A stretch of 64,000 nt of DNA. Source: Crossaster papposus. Taxonomy: Eukaryota > Echinodermata > Asteroidea > Velatida > Solasteridae. Under the pieces are notes generated by a model. That model did no database searches and was not told where the DNA came from. It was given only the letters and a program-made list of their open reading frames with translations. Location of the stretch: NCBI GenBank assembly GCA_037893245.1, contig JBAIAA010000599.1, positions 434,001-498,000 of the forward strand, written 5' to 3'. Below, one piece after another: positions 21,417 through 34,602 of this stretch; position 1 is the stretch's first letter, and every line of letters starts with the position of its first letter. Made by a program: the position numbers and the translations under genes.

Positions 21417-24400
21417 GCGAGAGCATTCACTTTGTTGAGCAAAATAGTGTGTTCCAGTCACAGTATGACTAAGAGCAGTCACTGTGCTGAACAGAATAGT
21501 GAGTGTTCCCATCACAGTGTGACTGCGAGAGCAGTCACTGTGCAGAGCAGAATAGTGAGTATTCCCATCACAGTGTTACAGAGAGCAGTCAATGTGCTGA
21601 GCAGAATAGCAAGTGTTCACATCACAGTGTGACTGAGAGCAGTCACTGTGCTGATCAGAATAGTGAGTGTTCACATCACTATGTGACTGAGAGCTGTCAT
21701 TGTGCTGAACAGAATAGTGAGTGTTCCCACAACAGTGTGACTGAGAGCAGTCATTATGCTGAGCAGAATAGTGAGTGTTCCAATCACAGTATGGCTAAGA
21801 GCAGTCACTCTGCTGAGCAGAATATTGAGTGTTCCCATCACAGTGTGACTGAGAGCTATCGTTGTGCTGAACAGAATAGTGAGTGTTCCCACCACAGTGT
21901 GACTGAGAGCAGTCACTGTGCTGAGCAGAATAGTAAGTGTTCCCATCACAGTGTGACTGTGAGAGCATTCACTGTGCTGAGCAGAATAGTGAGTGTTCCC
22001 GTTACAGTGTGACTGAGAGCTCTCTCTGTGCTGAGCAAAATATTGAGTGTTCCCATCACAGTGTGACTGAGAGCAGTCACTGTGCTGAACAGAATAGTGA
22101 GTGTTCCCATCACAGTGTGACTGAAAGCTGTCATTGTGCTGAACAGAATAGTGAGTGTTCCCACAACAGTGTGACTGAGAGCAGTCATTATGCTGAGCAG
22201 AATAGTGAGTGTTCCAATCACAGTATGGCTAAGAGCAGTCACTCTGCTGAGCAGAATATTGAGTGTTCCCATCACAGTGTGACTGAGAGCTATCGTTGTG
22301 CTGAACAGAATAGTGAGTGTTCCCACCACAGTGTGACTGAGAGCAGTCACTGTGCTGAGCAGAATAGTAAGTGTTCCCATCACAGTGTGACTGTGAGAGC
22401 ATTCACTGTGCTGAGCAGAATAATGAGTGTTCCCGTCACAGTGTGACTGAGAGCTCTCATTGTGCTGAGCAGAATAGTGAGTGTTCCCATCACAGTGTGA
22501 CTGAGAGCAGTCACTGTGCTGAGCAAAATAGTGAGTGTTCCCATCACAGTGTGAGTGAGAGCAGTCACTGTGCTGGACAGAATAGTGAGTGTTCCCATCA
22601 CAGTGTGACTGAGAGCTGTCAATGTGCTGAGCAGAATAGTAAGTGTTCACATCACAGTGTGGCTGAGAGCAGTCACTGTGCTGAGCAGAATAGTGAGTGT
22701 TCCCATCACAGTGTGACTACGAGGGCATTCACTGTGCAGAGCAGAATAGTGAGTGTTCCCATCACAGTGTGACTGGGAGCAGTCACTGTGCTGAACATAA
22801 TAGTGAGTGTTCCCATCACAGTGTGACTGCGAGAGCATTCACTGTGCAGAGCAGAATAGTGAGTGTTCCCATCACAGTGTTACACAGAGCAGTCACTGTG
22901 CTGAGCAGAATAGTGAGAGTTCCCATCACAATGTGACTGTGAGAGCAGTCACTGTGCTGAGCAGAATAGTGAGTGTTCCCATCACAGTGTGACTGTGAGA
23001 GCATTCACTGTGCTGAGCAGAATAGTGAGTGTTCCCGTTACAGTGTGACTGAGAGCTCTCACTGTGCTGAGCAAAATAGTGAGTGTTCCCATCACAGTGT
23101 GAGTGAGAGCAGTCACTGTGCTGGACAGAATAGTGAGTGTTCCCATCACAGTGTGACTGAGAGCTGTCAATGTGCTGAGCAGAATAGTAAGTGTTCACAT
23201 CACAGTGTGGCTGAGAGCAGTCACTGTGCTGAGCAGAATAGTGAGTGTTCCCATCACAGTGTGACTACGAGGGCATTCACTGTGCAGAGCAGAATAGTGA
23301 GTGTTCCCATCACAGTGTGACTGAGAGCAGTCACTGTGCTGAACATAATAGTGAGTGTTCCCATCACAGTGTGACTGCGAGAGCATTCACTGTGCAGAGC
23401 AGAATAGTGAGTGTTCCCATCACAGTGTTACACAGAGCAGTCACTGTGCTGAGCAGAATAGTGAGAGTTCCCATCACAATGTGACTGTGAGAGCAGTCAC
23501 TGTGCTGAGCAGAATAGTGAGTGTTCCCATCACAGTGTGACTGTGAGAGCATTCACTGTGCTGAGCAGAATAGTGAGTGTTCCCATCACAGTGTGACTGA
23601 GAGCAGTCACTGTGCTGAGCAAAATAGTGAGTGTTCCCATCACAGTGTGACTGAGAGCAGTCACTGTGCTGAACAGAATAGTGAGTGTTCCAATCACAGT
23701 GTGACTGTGAGAGCATTCACTGTGCTGAGCAGAATAGTGAGTGTTCCCATCACAGTGTGACTGAGAGCTGTCATTGTGCTGAACAGAATAGTGAGTGTTC
23801 CCACAACAGTGTGACTGAGAGCAGTCATTATGCTGAGCAGAATAGTGAGTGTTCCAATCACAGTATGGCTAAGAGCAGTCACTCTGCTAAGCAGAATATT
23901 GAGTGTTCCCATCACAGTGTGACTGAGAGCTATCGTTGTGCTGAACAGAATAGTGAGTGTTCCCACCACAGTGTGACTGAGAGCAGTCACTGTGCTGAGC
24001 AGAATAGTAAGTGTTCCCATCACAGTGTGACTGTGAGAGCATTCACTGTGCTGAGCAGAATAATGAGTGTTCCCGTCACAGTGTGACTGAGAGCTCTCAT
24101 TGTGCTGAGCAGAATAGTGAGTGTTCCCATCACAGTGTGACTGAGAGCAGTCACTGTGCTGAGCAAAATAGTGAGTGTTCCCATCACAGTGTGAGTGAGA
24201 GCAGTCACTGTGCTGGACAGAATAGTGAGTGTTCCCATCACAGTGTGACTGAGAGCTGTCAATGTGCTGAGCAGAATAGTAAGTGTTCACATCACAGTGT
24301 GGCTGAGAGCAGTCACTGTGTTGAACATAATAGTGAGTGTTCCCATCACAGTGTGACTGCGAGAGCATTCACTGTGCAGAGCAGAATAGTGAGTGTTCCC

Positions 24401-25070
24401 ATCACAGTGTTACACAGAGCAGTCACTGTGCTGAGCAGAATAGTGAGTGTTCCCATCACAATGTGACTGTAAGAGCAGTCACTGTGCTGAGCAGAATAGT
24501 GAGTGTTCCCATCACAGTGTGACTGTGAGAGCATTCACTGTGCTGAGCAGAATAGTGAGTGTTCCCGTTACAGTGTGACTGAGAGCTCTCACTGTGCTGA
24601 GCAGAAGAGTGAGTGTTCCCATCACAGTGTGACTGAGAGCAGTCACTGTGCTGAGCAAATCAGTGAGTGTTCCCATCACAGTGTGACTGAGAGCAGTCAC
24701 TGTGCTGAACAGAATAGTGAGTGTTCCAATCACAGTGTGACTGTGAGAGCATTCACTGTGCTGAGCAGAATAGTGAGTGTTCCCGTTACAGTGTGACTGA
24801 GAGCTCTCACTGTGCTGAGCAGAATAGTGAGTGTTCCCATCACAGTGTTACAGAGAGCAGTCACTGTGCTGAGCAGAATAGTGAGTGTGCCCATCACAGT
24901 GTGACTATGAGAGCAGTCACTGTGCTGAGCAGAATAGTGAGTGTTCACATCACAGTGCGACTGAGAGCAGTCACTGTGCTGAACAGAATAGTGAGTGTTC
25001 CAATCACAGTGTGACTGAGAGCAGTCACTGTGCAGAGCAGAATAGTGAGTGTTCCCATCACAGTGTGACT
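21417..25070. repeat. HOR unit, 3,654 bp, composite
   Basis: Three N modules and three W monomers (22879, 23427, 24409). The first two W monomers are 548 bp apart and mark a local tandem duplication. Private GACTGGGAGC (22771) and GTGAGAGTTCCC (~22916 and ~23464) recur in the copy 13,244 bp downstream. Confidence 0.86.
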
Positions 25071-28000
25071 GCGAGAGCATTCACTTTGTTGAGCAAAATA
25101 GTGTGTTCCAGTCACAGTATGACTAAGAGCAGTCACTGTGCTGAACAGAATAGTGAGTGTTCCCATCACAGTGTGACTGCGAGAGCAGTCACTGTGCAGA
25201 GCAGAATAGTGAGTATTCCCATCACAGTGTTACAGAGAGCAGTCAATGTGCTGAGCAGAATAGCAAGTGTTCACATCACAGTGTGAATGAGAGCAGTCAC
25301 TGTGCTGATCAGAATAGTGAGTGTTCACATCACTATGTGACTGAGAGCTGTCATTGTGCTGAACAGAATAGTGAGTGTTCCCACAACAGTGTGACTGAGA
25401 GCAGTCATTATGCTGAGCAGAATAGTGAGTGTTCCAATCACAGTATGGCTAAGAGCAGTCACTCTGCTGAGCAGAATATTGAGTGTTCCCATCACAGTGT
25501 GACTGAGAGCTATCGTTGTGCTGAACATAATAGTGAGTGTTCCCACCACAGTGTGACTGAGAGCAGTCACTGTGCTGAGCAGAATAGTAAGTGTTCCCAT
25601 CACAGTGTGACTGTGAGAGCATTCACTGTGCTGAGCAGAATAGTGAGTGTTCCCGTTACAGTGTGACTGAGAGCTCTCTCTGTGCTGAGCAAAATATTGA
25701 GTGTTCCCATCACAGTGTGACTGAGAGCAGTCACTGTGCTGAACAGAATAGTGAGTGTTCCCATCACAGTGTGACTGAGAGCTGTCATTGTGCTGAACAG
25801 AATAGTGAGTGTTCCCACAACAGTGTGACTGAGAGCAGTCATTATGCTGAGCAGAATAGTGAGTGTTCCAATCACAGTATGGCTAAGAGCAGTCACTCTG
25901 CTGAGCAGAATATTGAGTGTTCCCATCACAGTGTGACTGAGAGCTATCGTTGTGCTGAACAGACTAGTGAGTGTTCCCACCACAGTGTGACTGAGAGCAG
26001 TCACTGTGCTGAGCAGAATAGTAAGTGTTCCCATCACAGTGTGACTGTGAGAGCATTCACTGTGCTGAGCAGAATAATGAGTGTTTCCGTCACAGTGTGA
26101 CTGAGAGCTCTCATTGTGCTGAGCAGAATAGTGAGTGTTCCCATCACAGTGTGACTGAGAGCAGTCACTGTGCTGAGCAAAATAGTGAGTGTTCCCATCA
26201 CAGTGTGAGTGAGAGCAGTCACTGTGCTGGACAGAATAGTGAGTGTTCCCATCACAGTGTGACTGAGAGCTGTCAATGTGCTGAGCAGAATAGTAAGTGT
26301 TCACATCACAGTGTGGCTGAGAGCAGTCACTGTGCTGAGCAGAATAGTGAGTGTTCCCATCACAGTGTGACTACGAGGGCATTCACTGTGCAGAGCAGAA
26401 AAGTGAGTGTTCCCATCACAGTGTGACTGAGAGCAGTCACTGTGCTGAACATAATAGTGAGTGTTCCCATCACAGTGTGACTGCGAGAGCATTCACTGTG
26501 CAGAGCAGAATAGTGAGTGTTCCCATCACAGTGTTACACAGAGCAGTCACTGTGCTGAGCAGAATAGTGAGTGTTCCCATCACAATGTGACTGTGAGAGC
26601 AGTCACTGTGATGAGCAGAATAGTGAGTGTTCCCGTTACAGTGTGACTGAGAGCTCTCACTGTGCTGAGCAGAAGAGTGAGTGTTCCCATCACAGTGTGA
26701 CTGAGAGCAGTCACTGTGCTGAGCAAAATAGTGAGTGTTCCCATCACAGTGTGACTGAGAGCAGTCACTGTGCTGAACAGAATAGTGAGTGTTCCAATCA
26801 CAGTGTGACTGTGAGAGCATTCACTGTGCTGAGCAGAATAGTGAGTGTTCCCATCACAGTGTGACTGAGAGCTGTCATTGTGCTGAACAGAATAGTGAGT
26901 GTTCCCACAACAGTGTGACTGAGAGCAGTCATTATGCTGAGCAGAATAGTGAGTGTTCCAATCACAGTATGGCTAAGAGCAGTCACTCTGCTGAGCAGAA
27001 TATTGAGTGTTCCCATCACAGTGTGACTGAGAGCTATCGTTGTGCTGAACAGAATAGTGAGTGTTCCCACCACAGTGTGACTGAGAGCAGTCACTGTGCT
27101 GAGCAGAATAGTAAGTGTTCCCATCACAGTGTGACTGTGAGAGCATTCACTGTGCTGAGCAGAATAATGAGTGTTCCCGTCACAGTGTGACTGAGAGCTC
27201 TCATTGTGCTGATCAGAATAGTGAGTGTTCCCATCACAGTGTGACTGAGAGCAGTCACTGTGCTGAGCAAAATAGTGAGTGTTACCATCACAGTGTGAGT
27301 GAGAGCAGTCACTGTGCTGGACAGAATAGTGAGTGTTCCCATCACAGTGTGACTGAGAGCTGTCAATGTGCTGAGCAGAATAGTAAGTGTTCACATCACA
27401 GTGTGGCTGAGAGCAGTCACTGTGTTGAACATAATAGTGAGTGTTCCCATCACAGTGTGACTGCGAGAGCATTCACTGTGCAGAGCAGAATAGTGAGTGT
27501 TCCCATCACAGTGTTACACAGAGCAGTCACTGTGCTGAGCAGAATAGTGAGTGTTCCCATCACAATGTGACTGTAAGAGCAGTCACTGTGCTGAGCAGAA
27601 TAGTGAGTGTTCCCATCACAGTGTGACTGTGAGAGCATTCACTGTGCTGAGCAGAATAGTGAGTGTTCCCGTTACAGTGTGACTGAGAGCTCTCACTGTG
27701 CTGAGCAGAAGAGTGAGTGTTCCCATCACAGTGTGACTGAGAGCAGTCACTGTGCTGAGCAAATCAGTGAGTGTTCCCATCACAGTGTGACTGAGAGCAG
27801 TCACTGTGCTGAACAGAATAGTGAGTGTTCCAATCACAGTGTGACTGTGAGAGCATTCACTGTGCTGAGCAGAATAGTGAGTGTTCCCGTTACAGTGTGA
27901 CTGAGAGCTCTCACTGTGCTGAGCAGAATAGTGAGTGTTCCCATCACAGTGTTACAGAGAGCAGTCACTGTGCTGAGCAGAATAGTGAGTGTGCCCATCA

Positions 28001-28174
28001 CAGTGTGACTATGAGAGCAGTCACTGTGCTGAGCAGAATAGTGAGTGTTCACATCACAGTGCGACTGAGAGCAGTCACTGTGCTGAACAGAATAGTGAGT
28101 GTTCCAATCACAGTGTGACTGAGAGCAGTCACTGTGCAGAGCAGAATAGTGAGTGTTCCCATCACAGTGTGACT
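25071..28174. repeat. HOR unit, 3,104 bp
   Basis: Defines the 3,104-bp tandem pair with sequence on both sides. Contains GTGTGAATGAGAGC (~25283), AGCAGAAAAGTGAG (~26395), ACTGTGATGAGC (~26606) and GAGCAAATCAGTGAG (~27757). W is at 26533 and 27513. Confidence 0.86.
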
Positions 28175-31100
28175 GCGAGAGCATTCAGTTTGTTGAGCAA
28201 AATAGTGTGTTTCAGTCACAGTATGACTAAGAGCAGTCACTGTGCTGAACAGAATAGTGAGTGTTCCCATCACAGTGTGACTGCGAGAGCAGTCACTGTG
28301 CAGAGCAGAATAGTGAGTATTCCCATCACAGTGTTACAGAGAGCAGTCAATGTGCTGAGCAGAATAGCAAGTGTTCACATCACAGTGTGAATGAGAGCAG
28401 TCACTGTGCTGATCAGAATAGTGAGTGTTCACATCACTATGTGACTGAGAGCTGTCATTGTGCTGAACAGAATAGTGAGTGTTCCCACAACAGTGTGACT
28501 GAGAGCAGTCATTATGCTGAGCAGAATAGTGAGTGTTCCAATCACAGTATGGCTAAGAGCAGTCACTCTGCTGAGCAGAATATTGAGTGTTCCCATCACA
28601 GTGTGACTGAGAGCTATCGTTGTGCTGAACATAATAGTGAGTGTTCCCACCACAGTGTGACTGAGAGCAGTCACTGTGCTGAGCAGAATAGTAAGTGTTC
28701 CCATCACAGTGTGACTGTGAGAGCATTCACTGTGCTGAGCAGAATAGTGAGTGTTCCCGTTACAGTGTGACTGAGAGCTCTCTCTGTGCTGAGCAAAATA
28801 TTGAGTGTTCCCATCACAGTGTGACTGAGAGCAGTCACTGTGCTGAACAGAATAGTGAGTGTTCCCATCACAGTGTGACTGAGAGCTGTCATTGTGCTGA
28901 ACAGAATAGTGAGTGTTCCCACAACAGTGTGACTGAGAGCAGTCATTATGCTGAGCAGAATAGTGAGTGTTCCAATCACAGTATGGCTAAGAGCAGTCAC
29001 TCTGCTGAGCAGAATATTGAGTGTTCCCATCACAGTGTGACTGAGAGCTATCGTTGTGCTGAACAGAATAGTGAGTGTTCCCACCACAGTGTGACTGAGA
29101 GCAGTCACTGTGCTGAGCAGAATAGTAAGTGTTCCCATCACAGTGTGACTGTGAGAGCATTCACTGTGCTGAGCAGAATAATGAGTGTTTCCGTCACAGT
29201 GTGACTGAGAGCTCTCATTGTGCTGAGCAGAATAGTGAGTGTTCCCATCACAGTGTGACTGAGAGCAGTCACTGTGCTGAGCAAAATAGTGAGTGTTCCC
29301 ATCACAGTGTGAGTGAGAGCAGTCACTGTGCTGGACAGAATAGTGAGTGTTCCCATCACAGTGTGACTGAGAGCTGTCAATGTGCTGAGCAGAATAGTAA
29401 GTGTTCACATCACAGTGTGGCTGAGAGCAGTCACTGTGCTGAGCAGAATAGTGAGTGTTCCCATCACAGTGTGACTACGAGGGCATTCACTGTGCAGAGC
29501 AGAAAAGTGAGTGTTCCCATCACAGTGTGACTGAGAGCAGTCACTGTGCTGAACATAATAGTGAGTGTTCCCATCACAGTGTGACTGCGAGAGCATTCAC
29601 TGTGCAGAGCAGAATAGTGAGTGTTCCCATCACAGTGTTACACAGAGCAGTCACTGTGCTGAGCAGAATAGTGAGTGTTCCCATCACAATGTGACTGTGA
29701 GAGCAGTCACTGTGATGAGCAGAATAGTGAGTGTTCCCGTTACAGTGTGACTGAGAGCTCTCACTGTGCTGAGCAGAAGAGTGAGTGTTCCCATCACAGT
29801 GTGACTGAGAGCAGTCACTGTGCTGAGCAAAATAGTGAGTGTTCCCATCACAGTGTGACTGAGAGCAGTCACTGTGCTGAACAGAATAGTGAGTGTTCCA
29901 ATCACAGTGTGACTGTGAGAGCATTCACTGTGCTGAGCAGAATAGTGAGTGTTCCCATCACAGTGTGACTGAGAGCTGTCATTGTGCTGAACAGAATAGT
30001 GAGTGTTCCCACAACAGTGTGACTGAGAGCAGTCATTATGCTGAGCAGAATAGTGAGTGTTCCAATCACAGTATGGCTAAGAGCAGTCACTCTGCTGAGC
30101 AGAATATTGAGTGTTCCCATCACAGTGTGACTGAGAGCTATCGTTGTGCTGAACAGAATAGTGAGTGTTCCCACCACAGTGTGACTGAGAGCAGTCACTG
30201 TGCTGAGCAGAATAGTAAGTGTTCCCATCACAGTGTGACTGTGAGAGCATTCACTGTGCTGAGCAGAATAATGAGTGTTCCCGTCACAGTGTGACTGAGA
30301 GCTCTCATTGTGCTGATCAGAATAGTGAGTGTTCCCATCACAGTGTGACTGAGAGCAGTCACTGTGCTGAGCAAAATAGTGAGTGTTACCATCACAGTGT
30401 GAGTGAGAGCAGTCACTGTGCTGGACAGAATAGTGAGTGTTCCCATCACAGTGTGACTGAGAGCTGTCAATGTGCTGAGCAGAATAGTAAGTGTTCACAT
30501 CACAGTGTGGCTGAGAGCAGTCACTGTGCTGAGCAGAATAGTGAGTGTTCCCATCACAGTGTGACTACGAGGGCATTCACTGTGCAGAGCAGAATAGTGA
30601 GTGTTCCCATCACAGTGTGACTGAGAGCAGTCACTGTGCTGAACATAATAGTGAGTGTTCCCATCACAGTGTGACTGCGAGAGCATTCACTGTGCAGAGC
30701 AGAATAGTGAGTGTTCCCATCACAGTGTTACACAGAGCAGTCACTGTGCTGAGCAGAATAGTGAGTGTTCCCATCACAATGTGACTGTGAGAGCAGTCAG
30801 TGTGCTGAGCAGAATAGTGAGTGTTCCCATCACAGTGTGACTGTGAGAGCATTCACTGTGCTGAGCAGAATAGTGAGTGTTCCCGTTACAGTGTGACTGA
30901 GAGCTCTCACTGTGCTGAGCAGAAGAGTGAGTGTTCCCATCACAGTGTGACTGAGAGCAGTCACTGTGCTGAGCAAAATAGTGAGTGTTCCCATCACAGT
31001 GTGACTGAGAGCAGTCACTGTGCTGAACAGAATAGTGAGTGTTCCAATCACAGTGTGACTGTGAGAGCATTCACTGTGCTGAGCAGAATAGTGAGTGTTC

Positions 31101-31388
31101 CCGTTACAGTGTGACTGAGAGCTCTCACTGTGCTGAGCAGAATAGTGAGTGTTCCCATCACAGTGTTACAGAGAGCAGTCACTGTGCTGAGCAGAATAGT
31201 GAGTGTGCCCATCACAGTGTGACTATGAGAGCAGTCACTGTGCTGAGCAGAATAGTGAGTGTTCACATCACAGTGCGACTGAGAGCAGTCACTGTGCTGA
31301 ACAGAATAGTGAGTGTTCCAATCACAGTGTGACTGAGAGCAGTCACTGTGCAGAGCAGAATAGTGAGTGTTCCCATCACAGTGTGACT
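28175..31388. repeat. HOR unit, 3,214 bp
   Basis: Z reads CATTCAGTTTG and GTGTTTCAGTC. The first ~2.3 kb repeat 25,071-27,4xx at offset 3,104. GAGTGTTACCATC (~30387) and GAGAGCAGTCAGTGTG (~30791) are private markers shared with the copy 15,586 bp downstream. W is at 29637 and 30727. Confidence 0.86.
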
Positions 31389-34300
31389 GCGAGAGCATTC
31401 ACTTTGTTGAGCAAAATAGTGTGTTCCAGTAACAGTATGACTAAGAGCAGTCACTGTGCTGAACAGAATAGTGAGTGTTCCCATCACAGTGTGACTGCGA
31501 GAGCAGTCACTGTGCAGAGCAGAATAGTGAGTATTCCCATCACAGTGTTACAGAGAGCAGTCAATGTGCTGAGCAGAATAGCAAGTGTTCACATCACAGT
31601 GTGACTGAGAGCAGTCACTGTGCTAATCAGAATAGTGAGTGTTCACATCACTATGTGACTGAGAGCTGTCATTGTGCTGAACAGAATAGTGAGTGTTCCC
31701 ACAACAGTGTGACTGAGAGCAGTCATTATGCTGAGCAGAATAGTGAGTGTTCCAATCACAGTATGGCTAAGAGCAGTCACTCTGCTGAGCAGAATATTGA
31801 GTGTTCCCATCACAGTGTGACTGAGAGCTATCGTTGTGCTGAACAGAATAGTGAGTGTTCCCACCACAGTGTGACTGAGAGCAGTCACTGTGCTGAGCAG
31901 AATAGTGAGTGTTCCCGTTACAGTGTGACTGAGAGCTCTCTCTGTGCTGAGCAAAATATTGAGTGTTCCCATCACAGTGTGACTGAGAGCAGTCACTGTG
32001 CTGAACAGAATAGTGAGTGTTCCCATCACAGTGTGACTGAGAGCTGTCATTGTGCTGAACAGAATAGTGAGTGTTCCCACAACAGTGTGACTGAGAGCAG
32101 TCATTATGCTGAGCAGAATAGTGAGTGTTCCAATCACAGTATAGCTAAGAGCAGTCACTCTGCTGAGCAGAATATTGAGTGTTCCCATCACAGTGTGACT
32201 GAGAGCTATCGTTGTGCTGAACAGAATAGTGAGTGTTCCCACCACAGTGTGACTGAGAGCAGTCACTGTGCTGAGCAGAATAGTAAGTGTTCCCATCACA
32301 GTGTGACTGTGAGAGCATTCACTGTGCTGAGCAGAATAATGAGTGTTCCCGTCACAGTGTGACTGAGAGCTCTCATTGTGCTGAGCAGAATAGTGAGTGT
32401 TCCCATCACAGTGTGACTGAGAGCAGTCACTGTGCTGAGCAAAATAGTGAGTGTTCCCATCACAGTGTGAGTGAGAGCAGTCACTGTGCTGGACAGAATA
32501 GTGAGTGTTCCCATCACAGTGTGACTGAGAGCTGTCAATGTGCTGAGCAGAATAGTAAGTGTTCACATCACAGTGTGGCTGAGAGCAGTCACTGTGCTGA
32601 GCAGAATAGTGAGTGTTCCCATCACAGTGTGACTACGAGGGCATTCACTGTGCAGAGCAGAATAGTGAGTGTTCCCATCACAGTGTGACTGAGAGCAGTC
32701 ACTGTGCTGAACATAATAGTGAGTGTTCCCATCACAGTGTGACTGCGAGAGCATTCACTGTGCAGAGCAGAATAGTGAGTGTTCCCATCACAGTGTTACA
32801 CAGAGCAGTCACTGTGCTGAGCAGAATAGTGAGTGTTCCCATCACAATGTGACTGTGAGAGCAGTCACTGTGCTGGGCAGAATAGTGAGTGTTCCCATCA
32901 CAGTGTGACTATGAGAGCATTCACTGTGCTGAGCAGAATAGTGAGTGTTCCCGTTACAGTGTGACTGAGAGCTCTCACTGTGCTGAGCAGAAGAGTGAGT
33001 GTTCCCATCACAGTGTGACTGAGAGCAGTCACTGTGCTGAGCAAAATAGTGAGTGTTCCCATCACAGTGTGACTGAGAGCAGTCACTGTGCTGAACAGAA
33101 TAGTGAGTGTTCCAATCACAGTGTGACTGTGAGAGCATTGACTGTGCTGAGCAGAATAGTGAGTATTCCCATCACAGTGTGACTGAGAGCTGTCATTGTG
33201 CTGAACAGAATAGTGAGTGTTCCCACAACAGTGTGACTGAGAGCAGTCATTATGCTGAGCAGAATAGTGAGTGTTCCAATCACAGTATGGCTAAGAGCAG
33301 TCACTCTGCTGAGCAGAATATTGAGTGTTCCCATCACAGTGTGACTGAGAGCTATCGTTGTGCTGAACAGAATAGTGAGTGTTCCCACCACAGTGTGACT
33401 GAGAGCAGTCACTGTGCTGAGCAGAATAGTAAGTGTTTCCATCACAGTGTGACTGTGAGAGCATTCACTGTGCTGAGCAGAATAATGAGTGTTCCCGTCA
33501 CAGTGTGACTGAGAGCTCTCATTGTGCTGAGCAGAATAGTGAGTGTTCCCATCACAGTGTGACTGAGAGCAGTCACTGTGCTGAGCAAAATAGTGAGTGT
33601 TCCCATCACAGTGTGAGTGAGAGCAGTCACTGTGCTGGACAGAATAGTGAGTGTTCCCATCACAGTGTGACTGAGAGCTGTCAATGTGCTGAGCAGAATA
33701 GTAAGTGTTCACATCACAGTGTGGCTGAGAGCAGTCACTGTGCTGAGCAGAATAGTGAGTGTTCCCATCACAGTGTGACTACGAGGGCATTCACTGTGCA
33801 GAGCAGAATAGTGAGTGTTCCCATCACAGTGTGACTGAGAGCAGTCACTGTGCTGAACATAATAGTGAGTGTTCCCATCACAGTGTGACTGCGAGAGCAT
33901 TCACTGTGCAGAGCAGAATAGTGAGTGTTCCCATCACAGTGTTACACAGAGCAGTCACTGTGCTGAGCAGAATAGTGAGTGTTCCCATCACAATGTGACT
34001 GTGAGAGCAGTCACTGTGCTGAGCAGAATAGTGAGTGTTCCCATCACAGTGTGACTGTGAGAGCATTCACTGTGCTGAGCAGAATAGTGAGTTTTCCCGT
34101 TACAGTGTGACTGAGAGCTCTCACTGTGCTGAGCAGAAGAGTGAGTGTTCCCATCACAGTGTGACTGAGAGCAGTCACTGTGCTGAGCAAAATAGTGAGT
34201 GTTCCCATCACAGTGTGACTGAGAGCAGTCACTGTGCTGAACAGAATAGTGAGTGTTCCAATCACAGTGTGACTGTGAGAGCATTTACTGTGCTGAGCAG

Positions 34301-34602
34301 AATAGTGAGTGTTCCCGTTACAGTGTGACTGAGAGCTCTCACTGTGCTGAGCAGAATAGTGAGTGTTCCCATCACAGTGTTACAGAGAGCAGTCACTGTG
34401 CTGAGCAGAATAGTGAGTGTGCCCATCACAGTGTGACTATGAGAGCAGTCACTGTGCTGAGCAGAATAGTGAGTGTTCACATCACAGTGCGACTGAGAGC
34501 AGTCACTGTGCTGAACAGAATAGTGAGTGTTCCAATCACAGTGTGACTGAGAGCAGTCACTGTGCAGAGCAGAATAGTGAGTGTTCCCATCACAGTGTGA
34601 CT
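31389..34602. repeat. HOR unit, 3,214 bp, with a fused N block
   Basis: Near 31,905 a monomer reading GAATAGTGAG joins directly to CCCGTTAC. Other copies have GAATAGTAAG, a CCCATCAC end and a 56-mer there, so 56 bp are missing. As a result, two N blocks share one reading frame (31475-32362 plus strand, 31643-32566 minus strand). GTGCTGGGCAG (~32873) and GACTATGAGAGCATTC (~32907) are private markers. W is at 32795 and 33941. Confidence 0.86.
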
